Assembly: GCF_002849695.1 (NCBI RefSeq)
Contig: NZ_CP018937.1
Coordinates: 4,774,001-4,838,000, forward strand
Reading direction: 5' to 3'
Source: Bacteroides fragilis
Lineage (GTDB): Bacteria > Bacteroidota > Bacteroidia > Bacteroidales > Bacteroidaceae
Length of the DNA: 64,000 nucleotides
Below the pieces are notes generated by a model, which saw nothing but the letters and a program-made list of their open reading frames with translations, had not been told where the DNA came from and did not search any database. The number at the start of each line of letters is the position of its first letter. Positions within the stretch are counted from its first letter, which is position 1. Below, piece by piece: positions 37,026 through 45,534 of the stretch. A program made the position numbers and the translations under genes.

Positions 37026-38003
37026 ATGAAGGAACTTTTATTTTCCCTTTTTACTATTTTTTCTTTCTGTGTACCTTCCATTGCACAGCAGTATTCCAAT
37101 CCCGTTATTAATTACAGCCTTCCCGACCCTACGGTTATCAAGGCAGATGACGGCTATTATTACCTCTATGCAACGGAAAATATCCGGAATCTTCCTATTC
37201 ACCGATCGAAAGATATGGTAAACTGGAGCTTTGTGGGTACGGCTTTTACCAATGAAACCCGCCCTACATTCGAGCCGAAAGGAAATCTTTGGGCGCCGGA
37301 TATAAATAAAATCGGTGATCGGTATGTGATGTATTACTCCATGTCTGTTTGGGGTGGAGAGTGGACCTGTGGTATCGGTGTGGCTGTCGCAGATAAACCC
37401 GAAGGGCCTTTTACCGATCATGGGAAACTATTCCGCAGTAACGAAATCGAAATTCAGAACTGTATCGATCCTTTCTATATAGAAGATGGCGGCAAGAAAT
37501 ATCTTTTTTGGGGGAGTTTTCATGGCATTTATGGAGCCGAGTTGAGTGATGACGGACTCTCACTGAAAGGAGGAATGAAACCACAGCAGGTGGCAGGCAC
37601 AGCCTATGAAGGAACTTATATTCACAAGCGGGGAGGTTACTACTATTTGTTTGCTTCCATCGGGCGCTGTTGTGAAGGGTTAAAGAGTACGTATACCACA
37701 GTGGTGGGGCGGTCGAAACACTTATTCGGCCCTTATGTAGATAAAAAAGGGGCATCGATGCTGGAGAATCATCACGAAGTGCTGATTGATAAAAATGCAG
37801 CATTCGTGGGTCCAGGGCATAACTCTGAAATCGTAACAGATGATAAAGGAGCGGATTGGATGTTTTATCATGCTGTCAGTGTGGCCAATCCTGAAGGAAG
37901 AGTGTTGATGCTCGACTGTGTAAACTGGAAAAAAGGATGGCCTGTTGTAGAGGGGAATACACCATCGTTGCAAGCAAAAGCGCCTGTTATCCGGTACAAA
38001 TAA
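37026..38003 (+). CDS. GH43 family arabinanase/arabinofuranosidase-like enzyme
   Basis: The 325-residue protein has a signal peptide ending PSIAQ and is a single five-bladed beta-propeller. The full GH43 triad is visible: base Asp34 in LPDPTV, pKa-modulating Asp148 in CIDPFY and acid Glu195 in AYEGTYI. That makes it a competent GH43, unlike the modified paralogs at 11620 and 20655. GH43 enzymes act on arabinan, arabinoxylan side chains or galactosides. It ends the susC cluster, beyond two terminator-like hairpins, which suggests lower or conditional expression. Substrate is not predictable from the motifs. Confidence 0.88.
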   Translation: MKELLFSLFTIFSFCVPSIAQQYSNPVINYSLPDPTVIKADDGYYYLYATENIRNLPIHRSKDMVNWSFVGTAFTNETRPTFEPKGNLWAPDINKIGDRYVMYYSMSVWGGEWTCGIGVAVADKPEGPFTDHGKLFRSNEIEIQNCIDPFYIEDGGKKYLFWGSFHGIYGAELSDDGLSLKGGMKPQQVAGTAYEGTYIHKRGGYYYLFASIGRCCEGLKSTYTTVVGRSKHLFGPYVDKKGASMLENHHEVLIDKNAAFVGPGHNSEIVTDDKGADWMFYHAVSVANPEGRVLMLDCVNWKKGWPVVEGNTPSLQAKAPVIRYK

Positions 38004-38073
38004 GGGGGTAAGCAATATGATTTTATTGTATTTTTAATAGTTTGTATGCCAGTATGTTACGTTATATTCCGTT

Positions 38074-38157
38074 ATCTTTATCCCGGCCCGGGCATGCGGG
38101 CTCATGGGCCTAGGTATGCGGGCTCATGGGCCCGGGTATGCGGGACGAGATAAAGAT
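38074..38157. repeat. GC-rich 22-bp tandem repeat inside a 9-bp inverted repeat
   Basis: The arms ATCTTTATC (38074-38082) and GATAAAGAT (38149-38157) are exact inverse copies. Between them lie two 22-bp units (38091-38112 and 38113-38134, GG.ATGCGGGCTCATGGGCC) and a partial third unit. The block is far richer in GC than its surroundings. It lies in the 426-bp gap 38004-38429, where no gene is apparent. Confidence 0.75.
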
Positions 38158-38280
38158 TGCACCATTTTCTACTAACTAACGGGAGAAAACAAAATGCTTT
38201 ATACGGCATATTTGCTTAAACAATGCGATGTTTACCTTTGTAAACCAAGACTTTACTTTGAATTCTCTTCATGAAACAGC

Positions 38281-38397
38281 GGGTGGAAGATGGAAGATGC
38301 GAGTGGAAGATAAACGGGCTGAAAACGCGATCTTCCACCAAGTCATTCTGCTGATTATTAGAATGATAATCGTTGAAAGGTGGAAGATGGAAGATCG
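38281..38397. repeat. Repeated TGGAAGATGGAAGAT motif with inverted copy
   Basis: GGTGGAAGATGGAAGAT occurs at 38282-38298 and again at 38379-38395. A partial inverted copy (GATCTTCCACC) lies between them near 38329-38339. This may be a degenerate non-coding repeat linked to the adjoining insertion-like patch. A TACCTTTG -7-like box lies at 38233-38240 with no gene behind it. Confidence 0.5.
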
Positions 38398-38429
38398 AAA
38401 TGCATTTTTTGTATGAGAGGTATCTGGTT

Positions 38430-39557
38430 TCAGAAAGGCTGTTCTCTGAGCCACTGTCCGAAGAATCGGTCGTAAACGATGTATCCCATGTCCGACTTAT
38501 AAATCAGTTCTTTGTTAATCAATGTTTTTAGCGCTGTATTTACACTACTGACAGCTTTCAACTTGTGCTTGCCGATGAATTCTCCGGAATTGATGGCTGA
38601 TACAGGTTCTTCTTTGGCTATGGCCTTTAGCAGTTTGGCCTGATTATCCGTCAGTAGTGCCAAGTAGTTCTGAAACATGAATTCGCTTTCGCATAGGATC
38701 TCACGGATAGCGGTATGGACTTCATTGAGGGCTATTGCAGAGTCCTTGTAGCTGTACATTCTGTTTAGGACGGACTGTATATACCAGGTGTGTCCGCCGA
38801 ATTTCTGATAAATATACCGGAATCCTTCGCAAGCCAGTGTCCGATTCTCTTTCCGAAAAAAATCATTGGCGAAGTCATAATATAGGCTTTCGTCTATTTC
38901 GGCAAGTGCCATCATCTGCGTGCTCTGGTAAAAAGGACGTTTGGCTGACGCAAACATTTCTGTCATGATGTGTTGTTTGCTTCCGGCAAAAATGAAGTGT
39001 ACATTGGGGGTGAACTGTGTATACGAACGCAGTAAGGCTTCTATTCCTTCCTCAGGATACTCCGTGATCTGCTGAAACTCATCAATGGCAACGTAACATT
39101 TCCGTTCGGAAGCAACCAGATAATCAAAAATCTCTTTTAAAGTCTGATGTTCCTGGTTGGGAACGATTTCTAACGAGATAGAAGGCATGCCGTTTGTTTC
39201 GTTGACGTTAATCACGGGCCTGCAACTCTTAAAGAAAGTCGAGATCTGTCTTAGTAAGTTCTGAGAGAAACTGTCTACTTGCCCCAAGACGGTCTGTCCC
39301 AGTAAAGATACAAAGTCATTCAGGTTGCGGGTGGGATAAATGTCCATATAGAAGCACCGTACGTCGGGATGTGTCTGCGCCATCCGATAAAAGGTATTTC
39401 GTATCAAGCCGGTCTTACCCATTCTCCGGGGGGCGATCAATGTAAGATTTCTTTCATTTTCCAATGCAGACAAAATCCTGTTGGTCTCTTTTTTTCTGTC
39501 GCAGAAATATTCGGGACTGACATAACCGTATATTAAGAAGGGATTTGCTTGTTTCAT
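38430..39557 (-). CDS. AAA-type ATP-binding protein
   Basis: The 375-residue cytoplasmic protein begins at 39557 (MKQANPFLIYGYVSPEYFCDR, the usual start of this family); the frame continues further upstream but would run through the palindrome. It has a P-loop (APRRMGKTGL, residues 42-51), a Walker B (CYVAIDEFQQI) and a C-terminal winged helix (INSGEFIGKHKLKAVSSVNTALKTL). These AAA/DUF234-like ATPases are common in Bacteroidota and archaea and often occur in accessory islands. Their role is mostly unknown. It is transcribed against the PUL and appears inserted between the susC cluster and the M64 gene. A near-perfect 17-bp inverted repeat abuts its start codon. Confidence 0.82.
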   Translation of the reverse strand: MKQANPFLIYGYVSPEYFCDRKKETNRILSALENERNLTLIAPRRMGKTGLIRNTFYRMAQTHPDVRCFYMDIYPTRNLNDFVSLLGQTVLGQVDSFSQNLLRQISTFFKSCRPVINVNETNGMPSISLEIVPNQEHQTLKEIFDYLVASERKCYVAIDEFQQITEYPEEGIEALLRSYTQFTPNVHFIFAGSKQHIMTEMFASAKRPFYQSTQMMALAEIDESLYYDFANDFFRKENRTLACEGFRYIYQKFGGHTWYIQSVLNRMYSYKDSAIALNEVHTAIREILCESEFMFQNYLALLTDNQAKLLKAIAKEEPVSAINSGEFIGKHKLKAVSSVNTALKTLINKELIYKSDMGYIVYDRFFGQWLREQPF

Positions 39558-39559
39558 AT

Positions 39560-39606
39560 CTTTCGTATTTTGCGTTACGTAAATTGCGCAACGCAAAGTA
39601 CGAAAG
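39560..39606 (-). promoter_or_regulatory. 17-bp inverted repeat immediately before the ATPase start codon
   Basis: CTTTCGTATTTTGCGTT (39560-39576) and AACGCAAAGTACGAAAG (39590-39606) match as an inverted repeat with one mismatch and a 13-bp spacer. It ends 2 bp before the ATG on the minus strand. It could be an operator for autoregulation or, in RNA, a stem that hides the start region. Confidence 0.75.
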
Positions 39607-39624
39607 AAATAGCGAGAACCACAA

Positions 39625-39984
39625 ATGAATTCTCTTAATATTGCTGAATGTTTCTTGACCATGGCATCTTTTATGGACGGATTGCGAGATTGCCTGGCCG
39701 ATGGTTGGACGGTAGAACTTGGAGAGCTTGGTTGTTTCACCCCACTCAGCTTCTACATCGGCTTCTCCTACTGCATCTTTAACGATGGAATAACGCCGAC
39801 AGTTACTTGGAGAATATCTACGGAATTTCCCTTGCATGCACCGTGCGCACTACTCCCCAGGCTTACCGGTTGCAGCGTCAAGCAAGCCATTAACGACCTG
39901 AACCTACTTATTGAGGACGGGGTACTGATGGGCCACGGAGAGGGGAGAAATGTGGTGTATGCAAAGCCGCATCCCAAGGCCTAA
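39625..39984 (+). pseudogene. HU-like DNA-binding remnant joined to a winged-helix-like tail
   Basis: The frame encodes 119 residues. The first part (FMDGLRDCLADGWTVELGELGCFTPLSF) resembles the middle of the HU/IHF-like DNA-binding proteins of Bacteroidota, which usually continue with an arm. The second half (GCSVKQAINDLNLLIEDGVL) looks like the end of a winged-helix regulator. The N-terminal part of HU and the arm are missing, so this is probably a fusion of decayed fragments and may not be expressed. It is divergent from the ATPase gene and its end overlaps the M64 gene by 4 bp (39981-39984). Confidence 0.45.
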
Positions 39985-41855
39985 TCCTGTATTATCAAAA
40001 TAGGTTTTCCCAGAGGAATGTGTTTCCTATTCCGGGCAGCTCTTGTCATCGCATCGGTCGGAGGCGAAACATGATCCTGACGCACGAAATCGTCAAAAGT
40101 AATCGGTGTGCCTGCCAGTTCCGCAATCCTTTCCACAATCAGCCAGCGGCTCGGAGCATTAAAATACGGGATATTAGTATCCATACAACTCAAATATTCA
40201 GGACGCCATACACCATAATTATATAAAAAGCCTCCTTCAAAGGCACCGACATAGGCATATTTAGGTATCTTAGTAAAGTCGGTCCATAAAATTTGGGTCA
40301 GGTCATTTGTTAAATCCAGATTATGGAAGTAACCGTACGGCTGCCACAATTTCAGATAATTCTTATTCTCCAACGGAATTGGAACATCATAAAGCTGGTA
40401 TTCGTCAGCCAATCGGCCAAAAGCGTGTCCGCCGGCTTCGTGATGGATAAGTGCTTCGAAATCATTGTTCGCTACGTTCCCGCTTATAGGACAAGCTGCC
40501 ACAGAAAAGCCATTGGAACGCAATAGGGTAGTTCCGCCATACTTATGACTATTCAGGATAAGGATGCCGGTTACCTCCACCACCTTATCCAAGCCCGGAA
40601 TCAGGTCTATATAATCGCGGCATATATTTTCGTCCCACAGGACATTCGTCCCTTCACCGAAGGTTGAACCGAATCTGTTGTTCACTTTTCGTCCGGGAAT
40701 CTCTTCGCTTACACCTTCTTCTTCAGAAACAGCAGCTATCATATAGACGTTAAAATATTCCCGGTAAGATTTGTATGGTTCAATATTGAAAAAATAACGT
40801 TCGGCCTGGCGGGCAAGGGCTTCATAATACCCACCCTTGTCCAGGTCGGTTTTCAGGAATCCGTCTCCCATAATAACGATATTAATACCTTTGCCTTTGG
40901 TAGCTGCTTGCAATTGTATAAAATCACCGTCCTGATAATATTCAATCATTTCTGCTCTTTGCGTGATGTGCACTGTTTCTTTCAAAATTGAGGCGATAAC
41001 GGTTAAATCGGTTTCGCGGTCAATGCCCGTCCGGTTCTCTGATACTGAAATCGAAAGTATGCCTTGGTTATCGACTTCGGCCGTGCACCAGTCTTTCGCG
41101 TCTTCAGGAAGTTCGAGCTTTAGTAAAGGGATGTTATAGTGGTCCGTATGTGACGTTGTCGCGATCACCGTTTTGCTTTCGGCAGACTTTGAAAAATCAA
41201 GGGTATTGCGCGACAAGTTAAGTTCTAACCCATCTTGGTCGATCAGTAGCGTATCGGCTAAAGGAGAATCTTTTCCTTTTACATAGACATGGCCGATCCG
41301 GGGAAGTTCACTTAAGTTCTCTTCTATGTGTATATTAATCAGATCTGACGACAATTCTTTCGGTTCGCCCAATTTTATCCATTCCCGGGCTTCCGTTTCT
41401 ATTTCGACCGTGTATTCGATATTCCATTCAATTTCCAGTGGGAGCGTTCCTCCTATCTGCCAGAAACCAATTTCTTCATAAGGAAGTTTTAATACTTCGT
41501 TTTTCTCTTGGGTCACTTTTAAAGTCTGTGACGTCGAACTCCCCCGGAAAATAACCTCGGCGGTACGCTCGTCGGCTGTATCGTTTTCCGTCAAAGTAAT
41601 CTGTATCGTAGATGTTCCTGTTTTTCCGGAAACAACATTCAGGCTAACCCAGGACGAGGAGGCAGAGGGGCTTATTTCTGCTGCCCAAGATGTATTGGTA
41701 TAGACTTCGACGGATTTAGCTTCACCTTCCGAACCGAAGGTTATCTCCGACAACGAAATATTTATAACTTCATCTTTTTCTTCCTTACAACTTTCCGGAA
41801 TAAGCAGAAAAAATAAACAGACTAATAAGCCTGCACAAATCTTATTTACTCTCAT
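39981..41855 (-). CDS. M64 family (IgA peptidase-like) metallopeptidase lipoprotein with BACON domains
   Basis: The 624-residue lipoprotein (lipobox IPESC, Cys23) has about three BACON-like Ig domains (about 30-310: ITFGSEGEAKSVEVYTNTSWAAEIS, then two diverged copies). A C-terminal M64 peptidase domain follows, with zinc motif HEAGGH (His472, Glu473, His476). BACON domains are found on Bacteroides surface proteins and may bind mucin or glycans. M64 enzymes include the C. ramosum IgA protease, and other members cut mucin or other proteins. It sits between PUL operons but is transcribed the other way and lacks the HTCS operator. A glycoprotein-degrading role is plausible. IgA specificity is not shown by the sequence. 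Confidence 0.85.
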   Translation of the reverse strand: MRVNKICAGLLVCLFFLLIPESCKEEKDEVINISLSEITFGSEGEAKSVEVYTNTSWAAEISPSASSSWVSLNVVSGKTGTSTIQITLTENDTADERTAEVIFRGSSTSQTLKVTQEKNEVLKLPYEEIGFWQIGGTLPLEIEWNIEYTVEIETEAREWIKLGEPKELSSDLINIHIEENLSELPRIGHVYVKGKDSPLADTLLIDQDGLELNLSRNTLDFSKSAESKTVIATTSHTDHYNIPLLKLELPEDAKDWCTAEVDNQGILSISVSENRTGIDRETDLTVIASILKETVHITQRAEMIEYYQDGDFIQLQAATKGKGINIVIMGDGFLKTDLDKGGYYEALARQAERYFFNIEPYKSYREYFNVYMIAAVSEEEGVSEEIPGRKVNNRFGSTFGEGTNVLWDENICRDYIDLIPGLDKVVEVTGILILNSHKYGGTTLLRSNGFSVAACPISGNVANNDFEALIHHEAGGHAFGRLADEYQLYDVPIPLENKNYLKLWQPYGYFHNLDLTNDLTQILWTDFTKIPKYAYVGAFEGGFLYNYGVWRPEYLSCMDTNIPYFNAPSRWLIVERIAELAGTPITFDDFVRQDHVSPPTDAMTRAARNRKHIPLGKPILIIQD

Positions 41856-41916
41856 AGAATATATTTACTCCCTTCACAAACAGTTTTTTATTTGATGAAA
41901 TGTCCTGTTATGCATG

Positions 41917-41924
41917 CAAAAATA
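41917..41924 (-). promoter_or_regulatory. Predicted -7 box for the M64 gene
   Basis: TATTTTTG on the minus strand is a match to TAnnTTTG, 61 bp before the M64 start codon. It lacks the direct repeat found at P1-P6. Confidence 0.4.
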
Positions 41925-42100
41925 GATAAATCCGGTGAAGCCGAAAAGATTTTGCATATAAAACTGTAGAGATATCCTGCAAAGCTTCCTTTTATTATCA
42001 GCTGTCTAACAGCATCGCATTTGATGGAATGGACAAATTCAGGTCAAAAGCCTGTTACAAATGTTCCATTATGGATAATCACCGGTTTATTCCCCGTTTT

Positions 42101-42166
42101 TGGTCAGTTTTTGCTATTTATTGAATGATAATTATCCTCCTTTCTCCAATATTTCCCCAATCTTTG
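42101..42166 (+). promoter_or_regulatory. Promoter P5 with HTCS-type direct repeat (GH76-GH92-GH125 operon)
   Basis: Half-sites TGGTCAG (42101-42107) and TGAATGA (42122-42128) are 21 bp apart. CTTTG ends at 42166, 66 nt from the first half-site, and the GH76 ATG is 32 nt downstream. It lies in the 343-bp gap 41856-42198, where no gene is seen. Confidence 0.84.
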
Positions 42167-42198
42167 TAACATCAAAATTTAAAATCTGAGGCAAAGAC

Positions 42199-43317
42199 AT
42201 GAAAAACAAAGTACTGACCCTGGTAACTATCTTATTAATTCTTCCCTGTACACTCGCATGGGCCGCTCAGCCCGGGGATGGAAAACTGAAGCACTTTACG
42301 AAGAAAGACGCAACGACGGCAATCGATGCTTTTCATTCTACTTTTTATAATCCGGAGATGAAACTGTATGCCATTTCTTCGGATATGAAGGGAAGAGCTG
42401 CCATCTGGGTACAGGCTATCTATTGGGATATGATTATGAACGCGTATAAACGTACGAAGGCTCCTGAATATCGCCGGTTGATAGAAGAGGTGTATCAAGG
42501 CGGATACGAACAATACGATAAATACAATTGGGACAATAAAATAGAATGGTTTATTTATGACGATATGATGTGGTGGATTATTTCGTTGGCGCGTGCTTAC
42601 GAAATCACCGATGATCCGAAATATCTGGCACATGCCTCTTCGGGATTCTACCATGTCTGGAAAGAGTCGTATGATAAAGAGCGGGGTGGCTTGTGGTGGA
42701 ACTTCAAGCACGATGGCAAGATGGCTTGCATCAACTATCCGACTACGGTGGGTGCCATGACTCTTTATAATGTAACCAAAGATCCCGACTATCTGGAAAA
42801 GGCTAAAAATGTATATGCATGGTCGAGGGATGTTTTCTTCGATAAAGAGAAAGGCCGTATAGCAGACAATATGCACTATCATTTCCAGAGACAGAATGGT
42901 ATGGATATTGACTGGACCACCCAACTTTATAATCAGGCTACATTCATCGGATCGGCAGTGATGCTTTACAAAGCAACCGGCGAAAAGTCTTACTTGGACG
43001 ATGCCATTCTGGCTGCGGACTATGTTCGCAACGAGATGTGTGATTCTGACGGACTGCTGCCGTTCAAGAACGGAGTGGAACAAGGTATTTATGCCGCCAT
43101 CTTTGCACAGTACATCATTCGCCTGATAGAAGATGGCAATCAGCCTCAGTATATGGATTGGTTACGCCACAACATAGACGTGGCGTGGAACAACCGGGAT
43201 GTGAAACGCAACGTGACATTCAAAGATGCAGCCAAACCCTGTCCGACAGGTGTGATGGAAAGCTATGATGCCAGCGGATGTCCCGCTTTGATGCAAGTGA
43301 TTTCTCCATTCAAATAA
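42199..43317 (+). CDS. GH76 family endo-alpha-1,6-mannanase
   Basis: The 372-residue exported enzyme (signal peptide ending AWAAQ) has the GH76 (alpha/alpha)6 barrel. The catalytic Asp pair is at 121-122 in FIYDDMMWW, and repeated WW and GGLWW motifs shape the mannan groove. GH76 enzymes cleave internal alpha-1,6-mannosyl bonds. It is the first gene of an operon that also encodes exo-acting GH92 and GH125 mannosidases, so endo- and exo-attack on the same backbone are encoded together. No lipobox is seen, so it may act in the periplasm. A second GH76 lies at 12889 under the same predicted regulator. Confidence 0.93.
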   Translation: MKNKVLTLVTILLILPCTLAWAAQPGDGKLKHFTKKDATTAIDAFHSTFYNPEMKLYAISSDMKGRAAIWVQAIYWDMIMNAYKRTKAPEYRRLIEEVYQGGYEQYDKYNWDNKIEWFIYDDMMWWIISLARAYEITDDPKYLAHASSGFYHVWKESYDKERGGLWWNFKHDGKMACINYPTTVGAMTLYNVTKDPDYLEKAKNVYAWSRDVFFDKEKGRIADNMHYHFQRQNGMDIDWTTQLYNQATFIGSAVMLYKATGEKSYLDDAILAADYVRNEMCDSDGLLPFKNGVEQGIYAAIFAQYIIRLIEDGNQPQYMDWLRHNIDVAWNNRDVKRNVTFKDAAKPCPTGVMESYDASGCPALMQVISPFK

Positions 43318-43345
43318 CAACACAAACACGTGACAACACAAACAC

Positions 43346-45508
43346 ATGAGTAAGAGGGTATTAGTTTTGATTGGTTTGTTTTTGGCCTGTGGCGGCGTCT
43401 ATTCTCAAACCGCCACAGGCACAAAAACGAATTTCCAGACAGCAGAGCCGTGGAAACCGGAAACAGATGTGCGTGCCGATGCCGTGATGGTATACGGAAC
43501 GCTGGATAAGAAAGGCGTTACTTTTGAGCAACGCGTACAATCGTGGAGAGACAAAGGATACCGGGCCGAGTTTATGACAGGGGTGGCCTGGGGAGATTAT
43601 CAGGATTATTTTCTTGGAAAATGGGATGGGGTGAAAGACCACCTCAAAGAGGGGCAGCGTGACCGCGAAGGACGGGAAATTGCGCACGGGCACCTGATTC
43701 CTTATATCGTACCTACCGAGAGCTTTATCCGTTACATACAGGAAAAGCAGATCAAACGGGTGATCGATGCGGGCATTACTTCTATTTATCTGGAAGAACC
43801 GGAATTTTGGATGCGGGGCGGATACAGTGAAGCCTTCAAATCCGAATGGCAAAAATATTATGGATTCCCGTGGAGAGCTCAACATGAATCTCCTGAGAAT
43901 ACATACTTATCGAATAAACTGAAATATTATCTTTATTATAATGCTCTTAACGAGATATTCACGTATGCCAAAACGTACGGCAAATCGAAAGGGCTGGATG
44001 TGAAGTGCTTTGTGCCTACACATTCACTGGTCAACTATACATCGTGGCAGATCGTAAGTCCCGAAGCGAGCCTGGCCTCGCTGGATTGTGTAGATGGGTA
44101 CATCGCGCAGGTCTGGACGGGAACCGCCCGCGAACCGAATTATTATGACGGAGTGAAGAAAGAACGGGTATTTGAGAATGCTTTCCTTGAATATGGATGT
44201 ATGAAATCGATGACAGTTCCGTTGAACCGCAAGATGTACTTCCTGACCGACCCCATTGAGGACCGGGCGAAAGACTGGCTCGATTATAAAATAAATTACC
44301 AGGCTACTTTTGCCGCCCAGCTGATGTATCCGGCGGTAGACACCTACGAAGTGATGCCTTGGCCGGACCGTATTTATCAGGGGCTGTACCAAGTAGCGGG
44401 AACAGACCGGAAAGAACGTATCCCGCGCGACTACTCCACACAGATGCAGATTATGGTGAATACGCTGAACGACATACGGACTTCGGAAACGCAGGTGAGC
44501 GGTACGCACGGCATCGGGGTACTGATGGCAAACTCGCTGATGTTTCAGCGTTTCCCCGATCATGATGGCTATGATGATCCGCAATTCAGCAGTTTCTATG
44601 GACAGACCCTGCCGCTATTGAAAAGAGGAATACCGGTGGAGGTGGTACACATGGAGAATACTCCGTTCAGCGACACATTCAAGGGGCTGAAGGTGCTTGT
44701 AATGTCTTATTCGAACATGAAACCGATGGAACCCCGATATCATGATTTTCTGGCAGACTGGGTGAGAAAAGGCGGAGCGCTGATCTATTGCGGCGAAGAT
44801 ATCGATCCTTATCAGTCGGTGCTTGAATGGTGGAATTCCAACGGAAATCAATATAAGGCTCCTTCGGAACATTTGTTCGAGAAACTGGGACTGGGCAGAG
44901 TACCTGCTGCCGGAACTTACCCTTGTGGAAAAGGTATGGTGACCGTTATACGTGAAGATCCGAAACACTTTGTGCTGAAAAGCGGAAATGACCGGCAATA
45001 TTTCGATGCGGTTTCGGTTGCTTATAGAAAGAGTGCCGGGAAAGAAGTAGAACTGAAAAACAGTTTCCTGCTCGAACGGGGACCATATACCATTGCTGCC
45101 GTATTGGACGAAAGTGTGTCGGATGCTCCGATGGAACTTTCGGGGGTGTATATCGACCTGTTTGATAAAGATCTTCCGGTATTGACACATAAGGTGATTC
45201 GTCTGGGCGAACAAGGTTACTTATATAATGTCAAACGGATTTCGGGACGGGCAAAGGCGAAAGTGCTGTGCGGTGCTTCCAGGATATACGATGAAAAGGC
45301 AGGAAAACGAAGTTATTCGTTTGTAGCCAAGAGCCCGTTGCATACGACTAACGCTTCGAGGATATTGCTCCCTAAACAGCCGATACGGGTTTGCGTGAAC
45401 GGGAAAGAAGAGCCTCAGCCGGAGAAATTGTGGGAAGAGCGTTCGCGTACCCTGCTCTTGAAGTTCGAGAACGACCCCGCCGGCGTGCAAGTAGATATTG
45501 AATGGTAA
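43346..45508 (+). CDS. Unclassified TIM-barrel glycosidase-like protein with GATase-like domain
   Basis: The 720-residue exported protein has a leader ending GVYSQ. Residues about 30-400 look like a (beta/alpha)8 barrel of clan A type: ITSIYLEEPEFW (Glu150, 151, 153) sits where acid/base residues occur at the end of strand 4. The region around 440-540 (VLVMSYSNMKPMEPRYHDFLADWVRKGGALIYCGED) resembles the amidotransferase-like trimerisation domain of GH42-type enzymes, and the C-terminal 150 residues look like beta-sandwiches. I cannot assign a known GH family. Its place between GH76 and a DUF4965 enzyme, with gaps of about 27 bp, suggests it cleaves a linkage in the same glycan. Confidence 0.72.
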   Translation: MSKRVLVLIGLFLACGGVYSQTATGTKTNFQTAEPWKPETDVRADAVMVYGTLDKKGVTFEQRVQSWRDKGYRAEFMTGVAWGDYQDYFLGKWDGVKDHLKEGQRDREGREIAHGHLIPYIVPTESFIRYIQEKQIKRVIDAGITSIYLEEPEFWMRGGYSEAFKSEWQKYYGFPWRAQHESPENTYLSNKLKYYLYYNALNEIFTYAKTYGKSKGLDVKCFVPTHSLVNYTSWQIVSPEASLASLDCVDGYIAQVWTGTAREPNYYDGVKKERVFENAFLEYGCMKSMTVPLNRKMYFLTDPIEDRAKDWLDYKINYQATFAAQLMYPAVDTYEVMPWPDRIYQGLYQVAGTDRKERIPRDYSTQMQIMVNTLNDIRTSETQVSGTHGIGVLMANSLMFQRFPDHDGYDDPQFSSFYGQTLPLLKRGIPVEVVHMENTPFSDTFKGLKVLVMSYSNMKPMEPRYHDFLADWVRKGGALIYCGEDIDPYQSVLEWWNSNGNQYKAPSEHLFEKLGLGRVPAAGTYPCGKGMVTVIREDPKHFVLKSGNDRQYFDAVSVAYRKSAGKEVELKNSFLLERGPYTIAAVLDESVSDAPMELSGVYIDLFDKDLPVLTHKVIRLGEQGYLYNVKRISGRAKAKVLCGASRIYDEKAGKRSYSFVAKSPLHTTNASRILLPKQPIRVCVNGKEEPQPEKLWEERSRTLLLKFENDPAGVQVDIEW

Positions 45509-45534
45509 AAACTATAAAAAAAGAATCTGAAGTT

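Noticed and set aside
39558..39740. Upstream extension of the ATPase gene
   Set aside because: It runs through the 17-bp inverted repeat and over the divergent HU-like frame. The family start is at 39557.
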